A stretch of 64,000 nucleotides of DNA from assembly GCF_024158745.1 (NCBI RefSeq), contig NZ_JAMZAW010000014.1:62001-126000 (forward strand), in the 5' to 3' direction. Within the stretch, counting starts at the first letter, position 1. Every line of letters starts with the position of its first letter. The translations under genes were made by a program, and so were the position numbers. The DNA is from Paenibacillus tyrphae. Lineage in GTDB: Bacteria > Bacillota > Bacilli > Paenibacillales > NBRC-103111. The notes beneath the pieces were generated by a model that worked only from the letters and a program-made list of their open reading frames with translations, was not told the origin of the DNA and made no database searches. Positions 43,925 through 51,765 of this stretch are shown here, piece by piece.

Positions 43925-45280
43925 ATGGGAGCTAAACTTCGTTTTGATTACAGCAAGGCTCTTGGTTTCATTCAACAGCACGAGGTGGATTATTTGGCGG
44001 GTGCCGTAGCCGCCGCGCACAATCAATTGCACGACAAAACCGGCGCCGGGAACGATTATCTCGGTTGGATCGATCTCCCGGTCAATTACGATAAAGAAGA
44101 ATTCGCCCGCATCCAGCAGGCGGCCAAGCGCATTCAATCGAATTCCGACGCGCTTGTCGTCATCGGCATCGGGGGCTCCTACCTGGGGGCTAGAGCGGCG
44201 ATCGAGATGCTGTCCCACAGCTTCTACAATCTGCTGCCGAAGGATAAGCGCAAGACGCCGGAAATTTATTTCGTCGGTCAGAACATCAGCTCCACCTACG
44301 TGACGCACCTGCTGCAGCTGCTCGAAGGCAAGGACATTTCCGTCAACGTCATCTCCAAATCCGGCACGACGACGGAGCCAGCCATCGCTTTCCGGATTTT
44401 CCGCGAGCTGCTTGAGCGCAAGTACGGCAAAGAAGGGGCGCGCGAACGCATCTATGCGACGACGGACCAAGCGAAGGGCGCGCTGAAAAAGCTCGCGACC
44501 GAGGAACGCTACGAAACGTTCGTCATCCCGGACGATGTGGGCGGCCGCTATTCCGTGCTGACAGCCGTCGGCCTTCTGCCGATCGCTACCGCGGGCGTGG
44601 ACATCGAAGCGATGATGCAGGGCGCGGCGGACGCGCGCGAGGTTTATTCGAACCCGAACCTGAAGGAGAACGAAGCGTACCAATACGCTGCGGTTCGCAA
44701 TGCGCTGTACCGCAAGGGCAAAACGACGGAAATTCTCGTAAACTACGAGCCGTCGCTGCATTACGTCTCCGAATGGTGGAAGCAGCTGTACGGCGAGAGC
44801 GAAGGCAAGGACAACAAAGGCATTTACCCGTCTTCGGTCGATTTTTCCACGGATTTACATTCCATGGGTCAATTCATTCAGGAAGGCTCGCGCAACTTGT
44901 TCGAGACCGTCATTCAAGTCGAGCAGGTGTCGGAGCAAATCACGATCGGCACCGATCCGCAAGATCTGGACGGCTTGAACTTCCTGAGCGGACAAACGAT
45001 GGATTTCGTCAATAAAAAGGCGTTCGAGGGCACCATGCTTGCGCATACGGACGGCGGAGTGCCGAACCTGATCGTCACGCTGCCCGATCTATCGCCATAT
45101 ACATTCGGTTACATGGTTTATTTCTTTGAAAAAGCCTGCGGCATCAGCGGTTACCTGCTGGGCGTCAACCCGTTCGATCAACCGGGTGTGGAGGCATATA
45201 AGAAAAACATGTTCGCACTGCTCGGCAAACCGGGCTACGAGAAAGAAAAGGCTGCGCTCGAGGCCAGATTGTCGAAGTAA
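43925..45280 (+). CDS. pgi: Glucose-6-phosphate isomerase
   Basis: A 451-residue Bacillus-type phosphoglucose isomerase interconverting glucose-6-P and fructose-6-P. RFDYSKAL at the start, [30 protein letters not shown] (sugar-phosphate site), [17 protein letters not shown] and [12 protein letters not shown] are the family motifs. ATG 43925 gives the length and start of the B. subtilis enzyme; GGGAGG lies 11 bases ahead. The longer frame from 43880 is not needed. Confidence 0.96.
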   Translation: MGAKLRFDYSKALGFIQQHEVDYLAGAVAAAHNQLHDKTGAGNDYLGWIDLPVNYDKEEFARIQQAAKRIQSNSDALVVIGIGGSYLGARAAIEMLSHSFYNLLPKDKRKTPEIYFVGQNISSTYVTHLLQLLEGKDISVNVISKSGTTTEPAIAFRIFRELLERKYGKEGARERIYATTDQAKGALKKLATEERYETFVIPDDVGGRYSVLTAVGLLPIATAGVDIEAMMQGAADAREVYSNPNLKENEAYQYAAVRNALYRKGKTTEILVNYEPSLHYVSEWWKQLYGESEGKDNKGIYPSSVDFSTDLHSMGQFIQEGSRNLFETVIQVEQVSEQITIGTDPQDLDGLNFLSGQTMDFVNKKAFEGTMLAHTDGGVPNLIVTLPDLSPYTFGYMVYFFEKACGISGYLLGVNPFDQPGVEAYKKNMFALLGKPGYEKEKAALEARLSK

Positions 45281-45294
45281 CTCGCAGCGCGCGG

Positions 45295-45331
45295 AAAAAG
45301 CGGTTCATCCCCCGGGATGGCTGCTTTTTTT
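45295..45331 (+). terminator. Terminator after pgi
   Basis: AAAAAGC ... CATCCC pairs with GGGATG ... GCTTTTT, with an internal loop, then a seven-T run. Confidence 0.78.
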
Positions 45332-45397
45332 GCAGGCATCCCGGACGCCGGATGTTCCAGAGGCTACGGCCTGAGAAGGAGGCGCCAGGAAACGTTC

Positions 45398-46036
45398 ATG
45401 TTAACGCGGTACAGAACGGTTAAGCGATTCGGCTCGGCGGAGATCGTCATTAAGAAGTCCCGGTTTATCGGGTTTGCGAAGCCGGTCGAGACCGAGGAAG
45501 AAGCCGTTGCTTTCATCGAAAGCATCAAGAAGGAGCATTGGTCCGCCACGCATAACTGCTCGGCTTACATGATCGGGGAACGCGACGAGATTCAGAAAGC
45601 GTCCGACGACGGGGAGCCGAGCGGGACGGCGGGGAAGCCGATCCTCGAAGTGATCAAAAATCAAGGCCTGAAAAACGTCGTCGTTGTCGTGACCCGTTAT
45701 TTCGGGGGCATCATGCTGGGAGCGGGCGGCTTGATTCGCGCCTATACCGATGGGGCGGTCGCCGGGCTTGCCGCGGCGGAGCAGGTGTACAAGGTGCTCC
45801 ACCGGGAAGTGCTGGTAGAGGTCGATTATACGTGGCTCGGCAAGCTGGAGAACGAGCTGCGGAACCGCGGCATGATGATGGGCGAGACCGTTTTCACCGA
45901 TAAGGTGACGTTGAGCTGCTTGCCTTTAGTTGAGGAAGCGGATACATTTGCCGCATGGATGACGGATTTGACCCAGGGTCAAGGAACGATCATCCACGGA
46001 GAAGAACGTTACGTAGAGCATGCCGAGCTTCCGTGA
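45398..46036 (+). CDS. YigZ/IMPACT-family protein (YvyE-like)
   Basis: A 212-residue two-domain protein. The N-terminal UPF0029/IMPACT domain has KKSRFIGFAKPVETEEEA, ATHNCSAY, SDDGEPSGTAGKP and VVTRYFGGIMLGAGGL; the C-terminal DUF1949 domain follows. The role in bacteria is unclear; IMPACT-type proteins may act at the ribosome. ATG 45398 is preferred; the longer frame from 45317 overlaps the pgi terminator. Confidence 0.93.
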   Translation: MLTRYRTVKRFGSAEIVIKKSRFIGFAKPVETEEEAVAFIESIKKEHWSATHNCSAYMIGERDEIQKASDDGEPSGTAGKPILEVIKNQGLKNVVVVVTRYFGGIMLGAGGLIRAYTDGAVAGLAAAEQVYKVLHREVLVEVDYTWLGKLENELRNRGMMMGETVFTDKVTLSCLPLVEEADTFAAWMTDLTQGQGTIIHGEERYVEHAELP

Positions 46037-46089
46037 AGCGGAAGCCGGCGGCTTTTAGTATAAATCACGCATAGAAATGAGGGAGGCAC

Positions 46090-46677
46090 TTGGCAAGAAA
46101 AGCAGTTGCACAAGAACTAAGCCGGATGCGCATTTTGGAAGAGGCGCGGCAGCTTTTTATCCAACACGGCTATCATGCTTTAACCATGCGAAGCATCGCA
46201 AAGTCGATGGGTTACAGCCACGGAGCGTTGTATTACCACTTTAGCGAAAAAGCAGAGCTGTTCTACGCGCTGGTCAACGAAGATTTCAAAATGCTACTGG
46301 AGCGTCAAAAAGACATGCTGAACCGGTCCCGGCTTGGCGATATTGGGCAGCTTGAGAAGCTGATGCTGGAGTTCATTCGCTTCGGGCTGGACAATCCGCA
46401 TCATTACGAGATTATGTTCATGATCAAAGATCCGGAGCTGCTGCGGTACTCCCGGGAAGAGCAATCGCAATGCCTCGATCTGTTCGCCGCGGTTGTCCGG
46501 GCCGTTGTCTCCCGCCAGCCGGGGAACGAGAAGAAAATGTACAGCTTGCCCTGGAGTTTGTTTATGTCCATACACGGCTTCATCTCGTATAACATTCATT
46601 ACAACCAAGCGTATCAGGATGTTCGAAAGCTGGCAGAGCAGCACGTCAAATATTTGTGCGAAGGACTGCAGGGGTAA
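46090..46677 (+). CDS. TetR/AcrR-family transcriptional regulator
   Basis: A 195-residue repressor-type protein. Residues ~12-58 form the TetR helix-turn-helix (RILEEARQLFIQHGYHALTM, then SHGALYYHFSEKAELF); the rest is the helical ligand domain. The start is TTG 46090 with GGGAGG just ahead. No obvious target gene stands divergent from it, so its target is unknown. Confidence 0.92.
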   Translation: MARKAVAQELSRMRILEEARQLFIQHGYHALTMRSIAKSMGYSHGALYYHFSEKAELFYALVNEDFKMLLERQKDMLNRSRLGDIGQLEKLMLEFIRFGLDNPHHYEIMFMIKDPELLRYSREEQSQCLDLFAAVVRAVVSRQPGNEKKMYSLPWSLFMSIHGFISYNIHYNQAYQDVRKLAEQHVKYLCEGLQG

Positions 46678-46681
46678 CACG

Positions 46682-46704
46682 TTACCGAATAGGTAAATTT
46701 TTTT
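46682..46704 (+). terminator. Short terminator after the TetR gene
   Basis: TTACC / GGTAA stem with a 5-base loop and seven T. The stem is short, but placement right behind the gene supports it. Confidence 0.55.
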
Positions 46705-46755
46705 CACCCTTATGCTTCATTACACTAATGCGTTGTCGCTTCCTCGCTTTATTCT

Positions 46756-47157
46756 TTACCCCCGAATGAATTTTACAAGGCAAGAGCGCTCGCGGGGCCC
46801 GTCAAATTCGCAGAAATAAATGCCCTGCCAGCGGCCCAGCACCAATCGCGAGCCGGCCACAAGCACGGTTTGGGAGGACCCCGTCGTTATCGCCTTCAGA
46901 TGCGAGGCGGTGTTCCCCTCGGCATGACGGTATTTCGGATGCGTCCAAGGGTATACTTCATCGAGCCGCATCAGCACGTCGTGGCGGACATCGGGATCCG
47001 CATTTTCTTGAATGGTGATGCCTGCCGTCGTATGGGGACAGTAAATGACGGCAAGTCCCTCTTCCAGTTGTTCCTGCTTCAGCAGATCGTGAATCAGACG
47101 GGTAATTTCGATCATTTCGTCGCGCTGCTTCGTATGTAAATGGAGCGTGTGAATCAT
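46756..47157 (-). CDS. YjbQ-family protein (UPF0047)
   Basis: A 133-residue protein of the YjbQ family with YCPHTTAGITIQENADPDV, the HAEGNTASHLKA segment and LGRWQGIYFCEFDGPR, which contain the conserved metal-binding His residues. Some members have weak thiamine-phosphate synthase activity; the real role is unsettled. ATG 47157 follows a perfect AAAGGAGG on the minus strand. Confidence 0.93.
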   Translation of the reverse strand: MIHTLHLHTKQRDEMIEITRLIHDLLKQEQLEEGLAVIYCPHTTAGITIQENADPDVRHDVLMRLDEVYPWTHPKYRHAEGNTASHLKAITTGSSQTVLVAGSRLVLGRWQGIYFCEFDGPRERSCLVKFIRG

Positions 47158-47283
47158 GACAAAACCTCCTTTGGCTTTTGTTCGGAGATGCAGGTCCGTC
47201 ACCATTATATTACACCGGGCATGCCCCTACAAAACATGGTACAATGGGAGGGAGAACGAAAGGCGCACGAAAGGGTGACCCCG

Positions 47284-47508
47284 GTGAATTTAACGACAAA
47301 CACGTTTGAGAACACGGAATTTATGATTGAAGAAATTAAGAAAAAGCTGCGGATGGCTTCCGGCGCCGCACTGAAGGCTTCCCAGCTCAATGACGAGCAG
47401 TACGAAGAGCTGCGCGACATTTATGAGATGGTTGCCGGGAAGAATCAATTCAGCATCAGCGAAATCGAAGCGATTACAACGGAGCTTGGCCGTCTGCGCA
47501 GAGGCTGA
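47284..47508 (+). CDS. DUF1128-family protein
   Basis: A 74-residue helical protein with NTEFMIEEIKKKLRMASGAA and ISEIEAITTELGRLR, typical of the DUF1128 (YfkK) family of Bacillales. The function is unknown. GTG 47284 follows AAGGGTGA; GTG 47275 is also in frame. Confidence 0.85.
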   Translation: MNLTTNTFENTEFMIEEIKKKLRMASGAALKASQLNDEQYEELRDIYEMVAGKNQFSISEIEAITTELGRLRRG

Positions 47509-47678
47509 CCGGAGCGGCGGCGCCTGCAAATGCAGGACAGGACGATGGCACATCTTGGTTGGACGGCGGGGCATTTATACAAGCAGCCCCGGTGTCCATC
47601 CCGTACTATATAGCGTTATACCCAATCTATTAGGTATTAGGGTCACGGCCCGACGCTACTATTCGGAGGTGTGCGCAT

Positions 47679-47972
47679 ATGCCCAAAGCAGTCAGCAAGC
47701 AGGATGTCGCCAAGCTGGTAGGCAAGCAGATTTATGCGGTCAAGAAAGACGGAACGGTTGTAGAAGGCAAGTTGGTGCGGATTAGCGGTAACAAATTGCT
47801 GGTATCCACCCGCAATGGCAAGCAGGTGAAAACGTCGGCGGTTCTTCCGCTCGTTCTGTTCGATCTTCTCGCTATCGGAACGTCTCCATTCGCCTTCGGC
47901 GGATTTGGCGGTTTCGGCCCGTTTGGCTTCGGCGGCTTCGGTCCGTTTGGATTTGGCGGAGGTTTCTGGTAA
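47679..47972 (+). CDS. Hypothetical protein with Gly/Phe-rich tail
   Basis: A 97-residue protein. The first ~55 residues look like a small SH3/LSm-type barrel (KQIYAVKKDGTVVEGKLVRI, then SGNKLLVSTRNGKQV). From about residue 70 on it is built of GFG/PFG units (FGGFGPFGFGGFGPFGF). Similar Gly/Phe-rich small proteins occur in Bacillales spores, but I cannot place this one. CGGAGGTG precedes the ATG. Confidence 0.72.
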   Translation: MPKAVSKQDVAKLVGKQIYAVKKDGTVVEGKLVRISGNKLLVSTRNGKQVKTSAVLPLVLFDLLAIGTSPFAFGGFGGFGPFGFGGFGPFGFGGGFW

Positions 47973-47995
47973 GACGTCTGAAGATACGCCATGTG

Positions 47996-48040
47996 AAAAA
48001 TCCCGTTCTGTGCGGTTCTCCGCTGCAGGACGGGATTTTT
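47996..48040. terminator. Bidirectional terminator between the Gly/Phe gene and cydS
   Basis: A 15-bp stem AAAAATCCCGTTCTG / CAGGACGGGATTTTT with one wobble and a 15-base loop. T runs stand on both strands, so it ends the cyd operon as well. Confidence 0.9.
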
Positions 48041-48055
48041 GGCTTGGTCCGGGAG

Positions 48056-48160
48056 CTACTTAAACCCTTTGTCTTGAGCTTTGCCGCTCCAAATGAACAT
48101 GAACGCAAGCGAGGCCGCCACAATAAGGGGCGGGAGGTACATGATCATGAAATGTTCCAT
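48056..48160 (-). CDS. cydS: Cytochrome bd oxidase small subunit CydS
   Basis: A 34-residue single-helix protein (MEHFMIMYLPPLIVAASLAF, then MFIWSGKAQDKGFK). Position, size and the MxxFxIMYxP start match CydS of the Geobacillus bd oxidase, which sits beside CydA and stabilises its haem region. It begins 6 bases after the cydB stop with AAAGGATG as ribosome site inside the cydB end, and stops 15 bases before the operon terminator. Confidence 0.85.
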   Translation of the reverse strand: MEHFMIMYLPPLIVAASLAFMFIWSGKAQDKGFK

Positions 48161-48166
48161 GGATCT

Positions 48167-49186
48167 TCATCCTTTCTTCTGGCCTTGAACGTAGCCGGCA
48201 TCGAACAGGAACAGCCGCAGCAGCAGCCACATGGACGGGATCAGCACGAGCAAGCCGGCGATAAAAGCGATGACGAGCGTAAGAGCCATCGTTTCGTTCG
48301 TGAAGCCGCCGTAGATGTTAATGTACGGGTACAACACATAAGGCAGATGCGCCGCTCCGTACCCGTAGAAAGCGAAAGCAAATTGCAGCATGACCAGAAC
48401 GAACGCCCATCCGTAATTTCGGCGCTTCCAGATGAAATAGACGGCAATCAGGAAACACAGGAAGGAAGCGGCAAACATCCAGTACAGGTCGAGCATGTTC
48501 TCAAAATGCCGCGGGTTTTGCGTTCGAATGCCCAGGAATACCAGAAAGCTCGACAGGATGGTCGGGCCGCTCCAGAGCAGAGCGTAGCTGCGCACGACCT
48601 CCAGCGCATTCTCGTCCCTGGCTTTGGCCGCGTAATACGTCAGGAACATCGCGGAGATGTACAGCACGCTGACGATGGCCAGCATCACGACGCTCCACGA
48701 ATAGGGACTTGCGAGCAGCTTGGGCCACAGAAACAGCACTTCGCCGCCGTGCTCTTCGATGAAGCCGCCTTCCGAGATGGTCAGCACCGTCGAGAGCGAA
48801 GCGGGGATCAGCAGCCCCGTCGCTCCATACAGCAGCATGTACCCGCGGTTTTCTTTGCTGCCGTAGGTACTGAACGCATAATACGAGCCGCGCAGGGCGA
48901 GCAGAATGACCGCCACGCTGCCCGGGATCAGCAGTGCCGTGCCGTAGTAATAGGCTGTGTGCGGGAAGAAGCCGACAATTCCGACGACGAAGAAGATCAG
49001 GAAAACGTTCGTGACCTCCCACACCGGGGACAGGTAGCGTTGGATAATCTTGTGAATTTTATTTTGTTGCCCGGTGATGACGCTGTAGTAGCTGAAAAAT
49101 CCGGCGCCGAAATCGATGGAGGCGACGATGAGATAGCCGTACAGAAACGTCCACAGGACGGTAATGCCGAGCAGCTCGTAGCTCAT
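48167..49186 (-). CDS. cydB: Cytochrome bd ubiquinol oxidase subunit II
   Basis: CydB, 339 residues, about nine membrane helices (LLGITVLWTFLYGYLIVASIDFG region at the start, SPVWEVTNVFL). It pairs with CydA to form the quinol oxidase that reduces O2 to water at low oxygen. Its ATG overlaps the cydA stop by 4 bases, so translation is coupled. Confidence 0.95.
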   Translation of the reverse strand: MSYELLGITVLWTFLYGYLIVASIDFGAGFFSYYSVITGQQNKIHKIIQRYLSPVWEVTNVFLIFFVVGIVGFFPHTAYYYGTALLIPGSVAVILLALRGSYYAFSTYGSKENRGYMLLYGATGLLIPASLSTVLTISEGGFIEEHGGEVLFLWPKLLASPYSWSVVMLAIVSVLYISAMFLTYYAAKARDENALEVVRSYALLWSGPTILSSFLVFLGIRTQNPRHFENMLDLYWMFAASFLCFLIAVYFIWKRRNYGWAFVLVMLQFAFAFYGYGAAHLPYVLYPYINIYGGFTNETMALTLVIAFIAGLLVLIPSMWLLLRLFLFDAGYVQGQKKG

Positions 49187-50529
49187 GGACGGTGGCCTCC
49201 TTTCTCGATGCCAAGCGTGATCATTTCTTCGAAGACGTCATGCTTGCGGAACAGCTTGCCGAGCACGCGTACGACCGTGAAGCCGAGCAGCAGATACAGG
49301 AAACAGAACAAGACGAGCATCATATCGACATGGTCCGACGTGGTGGCCGCATCGGATACTTTCATGAAGCCGCGCAGGATCCAAGGCTGCCGGCCCAGCT
49401 CCGCGAAAAACCAGCCGACTTCGATCGTCAGCATCGCAAGCGGGCCCGCGACGACAATCATGCGCAGTAGCCAGCGCGGCGCTTCCAAGGTTCGGCTGAG
49501 TCGGCGCCGGAACAAGTACAGAAGACCGACGAGCACCAGAAACATGCCGCTGGCGATTTTGAAATTGAACAGGTAATGAATCACGAGCGGCGGCCATTCG
49601 TCCTTCGGAAAATCGTTTAAGCCGATGACTTCGCCTGCCGGATCGTTATGTGCGAGCACGCTGAGCATATACGGAATGGAGATGCCGTATTTGACTTCAT
49701 TATTTTCGTCCAAAGCCCCGCCGAGAATAAGCGGCGCATGGGTCTCCGTCTCGAAATGCCACTCGGCCGCCGCAAGCTTCTCCGGCTGATACTTGGCCAG
49801 AAACTTGCCGGACAAGTCGCCGATGGCTGCGGTACTGATCGCAAAGACGAACGCGGCGGTCATCGTCAGCTTCAGCGCTTTTTTATGATAGACGTGATCT
49901 TTGCCGCGCAGCAGCTGCCAGGCTGCAATAGCGGCCAGAATCAAGGCGCACGTTGTGTAAGACGAAGCGAGCACGTGAGATACTTTCGTCGGCGTCGCCG
50001 GGTTGAACATCGCAACCAGTGGCTGTAGATTCTTGATGACGCCATTCTCCAGAGTAAATCCGCGCGGCGTATTCATAAATGCGTTCAGCGTCGTGATGAA
50101 GAAGGCGGAAGCGGACGATCCGATCACGATCGGGATCATCAGCAGCAGGTGGGTCGTCTTTTTTTTGAACCGGTCCCACGTATACAGGTAGATACCAAGG
50201 AAAATCGCCTCGATAAAAAAGGCGAACGTCTCCAGAAACAGTGGCAGCGCAATCGCCTGCCCGGCGATTTTCATAAAGCTCGGCCACAGCAGACTGAGCT
50301 GGAGCCCGATGGCGGTCCCCGTGACGACGCCTACGGCGACCGTGATGACGAAGCCGCGCGTCCAGCGGCGGGCCAGCAGCAAGTAGTGCGGATCGTTCGT
50401 CCGGATGCCGCGCCATTCGGCAAGTGCGATCATGACCGGAACGCCGACGCCGATCGTTGCGAAGATGATGTGGAACGACAGCGTCAGTTCGGTTAGCATT
50501 CGGCTGAAAAATACCGGATCGTATTGCAT
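49183..50529 (-). CDS. cydA: Cytochrome bd ubiquinol oxidase subunit I
   Basis: CydA, 448 residues, nine helices. SFHIIFATIGVGVP carries the haem His (residue 20), ETFAFFIEAIFLGIYLY the conserved Glu residues near haem, and GRQPWILRG the family signature. The Q loop is of the short type usual in Firmicutes. GGAGATG lies ahead of the ATG. The cydD/cydC transporter genes are not in the window. Confidence 0.96.
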   Translation of the reverse strand: MQYDPVFFSRMLTELTLSFHIIFATIGVGVPVMIALAEWRGIRTNDPHYLLLARRWTRGFVITVAVGVVTGTAIGLQLSLLWPSFMKIAGQAIALPLFLETFAFFIEAIFLGIYLYTWDRFKKKTTHLLLMIPIVIGSSASAFFITTLNAFMNTPRGFTLENGVIKNLQPLVAMFNPATPTKVSHVLASSYTTCALILAAIAAWQLLRGKDHVYHKKALKLTMTAAFVFAISTAAIGDLSGKFLAKYQPEKLAAAEWHFETETHAPLILGGALDENNEVKYGISIPYMLSVLAHNDPAGEVIGLNDFPKDEWPPLVIHYLFNFKIASGMFLVLVGLLYLFRRRLSRTLEAPRWLLRMIVVAGPLAMLTIEVGWFFAELGRQPWILRGFMKVSDAATTSDHVDMMLVLFCFLYLLLGFTVVRVLGKLFRKHDVFEEMITLGIEKGGHRP

Positions 50530-50565
50530 AAGAGGCTCATCTCCTTCAGTTATAGCCGGATTGAT

Positions 50566-50664
50566 TTAAGCGAACAATCTCCTGAGAAAAGCAAGCAGCA
50601 TGACGAACCCGACGATGAACATAAGGATCATCAGACGCTTTTCATGCTTTTTGTAAGGCTCCAA
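50566..50664 (-). CDS. Putative 32-residue single-helix membrane protein before cydA
   Basis: A short frame from TTG 50664, behind AGAGGTG with 8 bases spacing, encoding a basic N-terminus (EPYKKHEKR), one hydrophobic helix (LMILMFIVGFVMLLAFL) and a basic end. It stops 36 bases before cydA and lies in the same direction, so it would head the operon. The ribosome site and helix support it; no homologue is known to me. Confidence 0.5.
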   Translation of the reverse strand: MEPYKKHEKRLMILMFIVGFVMLLAFLRRLFA

Positions 50665-50731
50665 CGGATCATCACCTCTCCCAAGAAGCAATTAAACAAA
50701 ATGGTTCTTGGTTCAATCTTACCCCAATACA

Positions 50732-50747
50732 TGTGATATTTTTCACA
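50732..50747. promoter_or_regulatory. TGTGA-N6-TCACA dyad upstream of the cyd operon
   Basis: TGTGATATTTTTCACA is a perfect 5-bp dyad of the Fnr/Crp type; Rex boxes are similar. It lies about 200 bases upstream of cydA, 68 bases before the small membrane ORF. A minus-strand TAAGAT (50716-50721) could be the -10. Oxygen- or NADH-linked control of cyd genes is common. Confidence 0.6.
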
Positions 50748-50933
50748 CAATTATGGTGAACTGTTGAAGAAAGTATGGCAACTTGATGAAGGGGGCAGAG
50801 GGAATACGGTAGGCCAAGTTGGAGGTCCACCCTTTGACACAAATCACCAATATCTAACAAATATTGATTGCCGATAGCTACAACAATAGGATAAAATAGG
50901 TCATAATTACTAGCGAAAAGGGAATGTATACTC

Positions 50934-51686
50934 ATGAAAAAAGTGGCAATGGGATTAGTTGTACTGTTTCTTATTTTGGTTAATGGCGTCCTAGGGTATT
51001 TTCTGTATGACAAAATTACAGCAGGCAAACAGCAGCAGGAGCTGGCCTCTTCGCCGGTGAAGACAAGCGCCAATCAAACCGCCGCTCCCGATGCGGCACC
51101 GGCAGCAACGCAGCCATCGACGCCTACGCCAAGCCAAGCGGTATCGACGAGCCCTAAAGAAGTTAAGAAATCATCTTATATTTATTACATCGATGACAAC
51201 AAAACGAAAGAAGCCATATCCAAAGGCAAACAATGTGTTTTAAAATGCAGTGACGAGTTTAGCTTGCCTTTGATTAGTTCCCCGGAGCAGACGGCTTTGA
51301 TTGTTTTTTATCCGCTGGAAGCAACGATCGCGACTCCCTATGAACAGGTACTTGCTTACTCAGGCCATGAATATTATAAGAATGATAAGGAGCTTACATT
51401 CGAAAAAGCAAAAGAACTCTTGAATTTTAATAAGCTGGAATTCCTCGTTGAATTTCAAGGGGATTCGGCAGCCAATCAGTTTATTGTCTACTTGGAGCAG
51501 GATAAGCAAATCGAAGCGGCCTCTTCCAAGAATGATAAAAGAATTAGCTTGGACTATTCGATAAAGACCGTCCAATTCGATGTAGCAAGTATTGATTTCA
51601 CCAAAAAAGCGGTTCTTGTCGTGCAAAATAAAGAAGAAAAGACGACTTACAAGTACGATATCGATTTTAAAAAATACGTTAGATAG
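50934..51686 (+). CDS. Membrane-anchored hypothetical protein, 250 residues
   Basis: Residues ~4-24 form one membrane helix (signal anchor), followed by a Pro/Ala/Thr/Ser linker (about 38-80) and an outer domain with two Cys (CVLKC, about residue 102) and alternating beta strands and helices. No family recognised. It is more AT-rich in its second half than its neighbours. It stands alone, with a terminator behind it. Confidence 0.7.
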   Translation: MKKVAMGLVVLFLILVNGVLGYFLYDKITAGKQQQELASSPVKTSANQTAAPDAAPAATQPSTPTPSQAVSTSPKEVKKSSYIYYIDDNKTKEAISKGKQCVLKCSDEFSLPLISSPEQTALIVFYPLEATIATPYEQVLAYSGHEYYKNDKELTFEKAKELLNFNKLEFLVEFQGDSAANQFIVYLEQDKQIEAASSKNDKRISLDYSIKTVQFDVASIDFTKKAVLVVQNKEEKTTYKYDIDFKKYVR

Positions 51687-51694
51687 TTCAAAAC

Positions 51695-51728
51695 ATCCAA
51701 GCCTCCGTAATGGCTTGGATTCTTTTTT
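51695..51728 (+). terminator. Terminator
   Basis: ATCCAAGCC / GGCTTGGAT with an 8-base loop and TCTTTTTTT. Confidence 0.9.
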
Positions 51729-51765
51729 TATGCAAGCCGGCCGGCGAAAAGGATTATGACGAATT

